64,000 nucleotides of DNA from Chiridota heheva (taxonomy: Eukaryota > Echinodermata > Holothuroidea > Apodida > Chiridotidae), in NCBI GenBank assembly GCA_020152595.1, contig JAIGNY010000745.1, positions 1 to 64,000 of the forward strand. The letters run 5' to 3'. The notes under the pieces are model-generated. The model was not told the DNA's origin. It saw only the letters and a program-made list of their open reading frames with translations, and did no database searches. The translations under genes were made by a program, and so were the position numbers. Positions 1 through 64,000 of this stretch are shown in pieces; position 1 is the first letter of the stretch; every line of letters begins with the position of its first letter.

Positions 1-224
1 TAATCGATCAGTTGTAAAAGGATAATAGATGTTTCTTGAGCTTGTACTTATTTAAAGTTATTTAGGGAGTTTGATACTTTTAAATCATTAGTGAGGGAAT
101 TCCAAAAGGTCACGCCAGCACTACGGACTTGAGAATGAGCTGAACTAGTACGAGCAAAGGGTCTGATGGGTAAAAACTGAAATGGATAGCAAACTGAAAA
201 TGCTATTGTACTGGAAAGGTTCAA

Positions 225-234
<10 letters not shown>
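1..234 (-). pseudogene. Non-LTR retrotransposon reverse-transcriptase C-terminal remnant
   Basis: Read on the minus strand, this gives the tail pattern common to CR1/L2-type LINE proteins: RSAGVTFWNSL, then SLNNFK, then after one frame slip KKHLLSFYN and a TGA stop near position 8-10. Only the end of the protein is present and the frame is broken, so it is a dead fragment. It lies in the last intron seen of the ABCC gene and has the same orientation. Confidence 0.6.
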
Positions 235-58585
<58,351 letters not shown>

Positions 58586-60015
58586 CTAATATTCATAACA
58601 AATATATTAGGCCTACATCTATATTTCTTTTCTTTTTTTAAATTCAGAAAAGAAAGGAAGGACCATCAAAGATATAGATGTGAGATTAAAATGTTAGTAA
58701 GACTACAAATCTCAAAATATCAAACATTTTAATCAACTGAGAAGCTGGTTATGAGATAGTCCGATACAATTATGCAGGGGGACAGACTGGAATCTGAAAT
58801 TTTTATAGAACCAAGAATAAGCTGGCATATCTAAAAAAAGATAATAGGCCTACATTTTAATTCAAATACGCCAAGAATCTCACAATTTTTTCTGACGTTT
58901 GGCGAGGTTTTTCCAATGTACGTCAGATTAGCGCTGTCAAAATTCTATAACTGAACGATAATTATCCATTACCAGTCGTACAATAGTAAACAAACAAGCA
59001 AATCATCTATCGAACTTTGTGCGTGTGGAGTCAGTTGCATACCCTCCATACAGCTTCGTCCATTAGTAAGTTACAACATGTCTTTCGTAGATGTCGTTGG
59101 CTGTACTGTACATGTATGTTTACAAATTACATACATATCGTGTGAATTGTGGGTCATATGGCATTCTGCATAAACAGAACGTATGAAAATACGCCAGTTT
59201 CGAGAGAGAAAAAGCAAAAAATATGCCTTGCGTATTATAATTCATTTACTTTCAGTCAATTTCATGGCGCTGTCCTCGAGCAGCTGCCTAGAATATTGTG
59301 ACTGCTGTAAAGAGCTTTAAAATACAGTGTAGTAAAGCATTACATACAGTAAAACCAAATTTTATTATTATTAATGTTAATCAACACAAAACATCTCAAA
59401 AATATGCCAGGGAAATACACCGGGAATACAGTCTTCAAGAAATGCGTACGGCGAAGATCTTGGTTAGAAAGCTCTCTGATTCTGAATGGGCAGGGGTAAT
59501 TTCCTCCACCAGGATTCCGTAACACAACTGCAATTTGCTCAAATCGCCTGCCTCGCAGAAAATTTCAGATAACTCCGGGCCAATTATTTTAATCCAAAGT
59601 GAAGTTTTACTTTTTCTTTTTATAAGAGAAAAGTAAAAGTGAATAGCAAAGAAACCTTCAAAAGCTACAAAACTTTGGGTATTTTTTCAAAGTGAACATC
59701 CCTACAGTAATCGCGGAACTAGCGTTAGTGTGCACTAGTAATTAACTTAAGTTACGGCAAAATAACTTAAGCAGTTAAAGTGAACACCTCCAACAATTTG
59801 GAAAACAAAGTAATTGGAAAAATAAAAGAATAATGGTATGAACAAATGCATTTAAGAATGAGTGAAAATTGAAGAAGATTCTGGATTACTAGCATCTTTT
59901 CATAAAAGTTTAATTCCCCAGTATTTTTTCCGATTGAACCCGGAAAATTCCCCCTGGGCAGGAGGGGGAAGGGGGAGGGGGTGGTGGAACTTTTATATTG
60001 GTAAAACTAGAACGT
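58586..60015. other. Sequence upstream of exon 1, nothing coding recognised
   Basis: Slightly richer in CpG than the introns (58860-59540). I looked on the minus strand for hydrophobic TMD0 exons and saw none. It is either the preceding intron or, less likely, a promoter region of an atypical transcript. Confidence 0.4.
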
Positions 60016-60021
60016 TTAATA

Positions 60022-61892
60022 CCGTCTTGGTTCGCATGCCCATGCAAATTGACACCTTTATCATATGACCCAGCCAATTATAAAAATGGCATCTCACACT
60101 AAATCCCACATGGCATCTCACACTAAATCCCACATGGCATCCCATGTCCCACAAGGCATCCCATGTCCCACATGGCATCCCATGTCCCACATGGCATCCC
60201 ATGTCCCACATGGCATCCCATGTCCCACATGGCATCCCATGTCCCACATGGCATCCCATGTCCCACATGGCATCCTATGTCCCACATGGCATCCCATGTC
60301 CCAAATGGCATCCCATGTCCCACATGGCATCCCATGTCCCACATGGCATCTCATGTCCCACATGGCATCCCATGTCCCACATGGCATCCCATGTCCCACA
60401 TGGCATCCCATGTCCCACATGGCATCCCATGTCCCACATGGCATCCCATGTCCCACATGGCATTCCACCATATGTCCTACATGGCATCCCATGTCCCACA
60501 TGGCATCCCATGTCCCACATGGCATCCCATGTCCCACATGGCATCCCATGTCCCACATGGCATTCCACCATATGTCCTACATGGCATTCCACCATATGTC
60601 CCACACAGCATCTAACCCTATGACCCACATGGCATCCCACCCTATGTCCCACATGGATCCTATCCCATGTGCCAAATGACATCCCACCCACATAACATCT
60701 TATCCTATGCCTTGTCCCACGTGGCATTTCACCATATCTGCCACATAGCATTCCACTACACAGTATGTCTTACATGGCATTCCACATATGTGCAACATGG
60801 CATTCCACCATATGTCCCACATGGCGTCACATCCCACGTCCCCATGGCCTCCTACCATATGTCCCACATAGCCTACTACCCTATGCCACACATGACATCC
60901 CAACCTATGTCACACTCTTGTGTTACTAGTGGCATCCCACCCCATGTCCCACGTGGCATCCCACCCCATGCCCCACATGACATCCCATGCCCCATGACAT
61001 CCCATCCCATGGCATTCCACCCTATGTCACGCATGGCACTCCACCATATATCCTACATGGCACTCCACCCTGTCCCACATGTTATCCCACACCATGTTCT
61101 ACATGGCATCCCACCCCGTGTCCCACATGAGATCCCGCAGGCTCCATAAGAAGTCTCATGCTAACTATCACAGTCCCTGATTGAGCATACTATGTATGAA
61201 AGTGTCAGTTCATATAATAACTTAAATGCAAATGAGCTGTTGAATAAGACAAAAAAGGTGGAGTCAAATAAATATGCCTGATATAGCCATTGGTGTAAAC
61301 CACATGGTACATATCATATCATATGTCCCGCATGGTCCCCATCCATGCCACACATGACATCCCTCCCTATATCCATATGCAGTCACATCCTGTCACACTT
61401 CCTGACTGAGCATACTAAATAAAATAACAGTCTGGTCAGTTCATACACTGTAGCAACTTTTGGCAAATAAACATAATAAAGGCAGAGTTTAGTAATCATG
61501 CCTGATACAACCGTTGGTGCCCAAAAATTTGTTGGATTTTAAATCTCCAGTGCTACGAGAGAGACGCTTGATGATCTCTGAAGAATGTTGGAAATAGTAT
61601 ACCATTTTACAGTTATCTTTTAAGGAAATATCAAATGTTTTGTAGACTTTTTAAGGAAATTAGTCTTCAATCTGTCTTAAGTGTCTCTGAAAAACTTTAA
61701 CATTTTGTAAGGAAATTCTAACCTTCCATAAAGATAACTATAGAAATTATTTTTTTGTGAGGAACTCTGAAGAGACTTTAACATTTATTGAGGAATTCTC
61801 AAAAAACTTTAACATTTCTTAGGAAATCTCAGGAAAAACTGTGGACGAAATCGCTATTACAAAGGTTCGCATTATGCTTCACATGCGAACCA
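60022..61892. mobile_element. TIR element with internal minisatellite, copy 2
   Basis: Uninterrupted homologue of 12131-15450. Starts near ttggttcgcatgcccatgca and ends cacatgcgaaccaaaaagaa, so TTGGTTCGCATG and its complement form ~12-bp terminal inverted repeats. About half is 19-bp minisatellite; the rest is a non-tandem 0.75-kb tail shared with copy 1. Confidence 0.7.
60105..61140. repeat. 19-bp minisatellite, homogeneous then diverged
   Basis: From 60135 to about 60560 nearly identical catcccatgtcccacatgg units; from 60560 to 61140 longer, diverged variants like those at 12.2-14.6 kb. The homogeneous half looks recently expanded. Open frames of 150-200 codons on both strands are artefacts. 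Confidence 0.95.
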
Positions 61893-63540
61893 AAAAGAAA
61901 CCTGCATTACGAAAATGGTGCAAAAAAGGCACCTGCTCGGGCGGCACATATACATATACCTCATATATGGAAGTGCTCCTTCCCCCCCCCCCCCCCTCCC
62001 TCAGCGCCAGGAAAATTCCCCTCCGCCTCACACTCCCCTGATGAGAAGTGATCCTTTCTACGCCCCTGGGGGTGCGACGAGATTACATGGCAATGTTCTA
62101 ATTACTTTTTATTCACGAGTCATTGGTACTACTTTTAATCATTTACCGCATCGCACAGATATAAAGAATAACGCCTTTCGTATCATTTGTAATTTACATA
62201 ATGAAACTATTTATCTTTTTTTTCTTTCTTTTTGGAGGGGTGAAGGGGAAGTGTGCGAGATCACTTGCTTTGTCTTGCTTTTACTTCGACGTTGAGTAAT
62301 GTAGACCTTTTCTTGCTTAACAGTTAATTTTGTCACAAAGCAAAACATGTTCTTTGGTTAAAACCTATTTCGCAAACATTCATTGTTTTTGTTCCGCCAA
62401 AATAATGTTAACAGTTAAATCGGAAACGTTAGGTAATGTATACCGAAATTTGTGTCCATCCAAAAAATGTGTGACTTTTAAAACGTGGTATGCATAAGAG
62501 CTATTGTTGGGTTGCTTGGTTGATTCAAAACATAGCAGAAAATATCAATTTTATCAAAAAATTTTGTTGTAAGAGCCATAAAGAGAAACCAATGAGAGTA
62601 ACACTATTTAGAATTTAAATGAGCAAGGCTAGCGTTATCGGATGTGGTACCGAAGCCACGTATACGCCACAAAGTGACTTCATCAAAATTTCTCGGAACC
62701 GTTCCGACAGTCCGAAATATTCCGGATAAGAAAGAAAGGTAACAACATTGGAAGTTGCTATTGTTGTCACAGATATACTTGAACGCATCACAATCACATC
62801 ATACATGGAATGTGGCCATCTATTGTGACTTCAATGCCGCGGCATTCATGTTATTCCAAAACGTTTACTAGTTGCCTATAATGCATTTCGACCAATCAAA
62901 ACACACGATGAGTGTATTTGACTCCACGTTAAAGTCGATACAAAAGAAATCAGTCATGTATTTTATTAACTGTTGGGGCTTTCTGATCATCGGTGTGAGA
63001 ACCGGGACCTGAGGATTGGCATAAGTTAAGCCAAATGTGTTTTTTATTTTTGTTTTTGTAGTAAGCAATGCCAATTTTGCCTATTTCGTGGAGAAAAATG
63101 GCCCAGTTTAAAATAAAAAAATAAAAAAAACGTAGAAAAATTAAAATGGGTATCATTTAATTTTATTTAAGACAAAATACTTTTGAAAATGTTCTGGATA
63201 ATCTCATAATTATTTTGTTATCTTCATGGCCGCATGAGTCCTCCCTTTCCCTTCCCCCAATTGGCGGACACCAATCTTAGTCGAGCAGGTGCGTAACTTG
63301 ACTTCGAGGCCAAGAGGAGAGCAGAGGGGAAGGGGGTGTAAGTCAAATTTGCCCGACAAAAATTTGCATTTGCTCGACATATTAGAAAAGATGTACATAT
63401 GTCTATACAATCACACAATATAGAACAGTTAGAACATATCACCCCCTCCCTCACCCACCAATAAATGCGGTCGAACTGAAGTGAGAAACGTGGTACTGCG
63501 TAACACCGTGTGCCGGCTTACGGGCCCCTGGCGAGGCCTA
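61893..63540. other. Unrecognised sequence with a poly-C tract
   Basis: Poly-C at about 61983-61997. The 62125-62250 segment (HLPHRTDIKNNAFRII in one plus frame, then a T-rich stretch and ggaggggtgaagggg) may be a LINE 3' end but is too short to classify. Confidence 0.35.
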
Positions 63541-63544
63541 TATT

Positions 63545-64000
63545 GTGAAGCCTTACTTGGGGTTCAGGGGGCGTAGCCCCAGACATGCCGGAAGCTCCGA
63601 AAATTTCTTGTTTTTGATGCTCTAAAATGGCTGAAAATCATTACAAAGTTCGATCATTTTATTGATGACAAGAAAAAAAAAGTATTCTAATGTTAAAATC
63701 TACTCAGATATTTATTTGGGTTACCATTTTTAAACAGGCAGAGGGGAAATTGTCTCTGCAAATTAAGTATATTCGGGCAAAATTGTGGGACTCATGAGCG
63801 AAGCGGTCCAGTGGCGAAGTCCCAGAAGTTCTGAAGATTTCTTGATTTTTATGTCCCACAATAATTTAAAATCAATTCAAATTCCAAAATGTAAGTAAAA
63901 AGAAGACAATTTCAAATTGAGAAAATTCGGGGAAAATAGAAAAGCAGGATTCATGGGCGCAGCCTTTAAATCAGGGGCGTAAGAAAATAATTGATAATCT
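63545..64000. repeat. Two diverged copies of a ~235-bp unit
   Basis: Copies near 63565-63790 and 63795-64000 share gaag-tc-gaaaatttcttg-ttttta-gt-c, aaaatc-att and a closing gggcgtag/ggcgcagcc block. The second copy runs to the window edge. Confidence 0.5.

Noticed and set aside
60065-60751. ORFs of 146-204 codons on both strands
   Set aside because: Product of the 19-bp array.
62615-63454. Minus-strand ORFs of 60-76 codons as TMD0 exons
   Set aside because: They lack the hydrophobic helices and splice signals expected; composition looks random.

Overview
This is a stretch of animal nuclear genome. It is AT-rich, almost all intron, full of minisatellites and broken non-LTR retrotransposons, and has no operons, Shine-Dalgarno sites or other bacterial features. 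One gene on the minus strand spans nearly the whole window: an ABC transporter of subfamily C, closest in what I can recognise to the sulfonylurea-receptor branch (ABCC8/ABCC9-like). I place 26 coding exons between 58585 and 672. Every intron is GT...AG, every junction keeps reading phase, and the joined frame stays open for 1245 codons plus 2 nt. Both ends are missing. The N-terminal TMD0 exons should lie beyond 64000. The last part of NBD2 (signature, Walker B, H-loop) should lie before position 1. An expanded set of SUR-like ABCC genes is known in sea urchins, and the repeat content suits a marine deuterostome, so an echinoderm is my best guess. This is inference; a hemichordate, cephalochordate or mollusc is not excluded.

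Layout in transcript order (high to low coordinates): 64000-58586 holds upstream sequence with a 1.9 kb terminal-inverted-repeat element carrying a 19-bp minisatellite. 58585-43489 encodes the linker into TMD1 and TMD1 itself (exons 1-8); its introns hold a 37-bp minisatellite, a reverse-transcriptase remnant next to exon 4, ~290-bp tandem repeats and two copies of a fold-back MITE. 41620-30069 encodes NBD1 (Walker A, Q-loop, LSGGQ, Walker B, H-loop). 28823-26581 encodes the inter-domain linker and the start of TMD2. 25724-15807 encodes the rest of TMD2, in introns loaded with 16- to 25-bp arrays. 11668-672 encodes the start of NBD2, in introns with a Jockey/I-like LINE, an L2/CR1-like LINE inside a minisatellite, and 45/48-bp arrays.

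The most unusual signal is that tandem duplication has repeatedly included the gene's own splice donors. Exon 18's 3' end plus GTATGT has grown into a ~600-bp array of donor-like copies. The 3' half of exon 12 with its GTAAG donor is duplicated as 66 bp. A 54-bp duplication starts at the exon 4 donor. Separately, a 90-bp piece of LINE coding sequence has become an eight-copy tandem array. The long ORFs inside the minisatellites (for example 17.6-18.8, 19.4-20.7, 22.6-23.5 and 60.1-60.7 kb) are by-products of repeat periodicity and are not annotated as genes.
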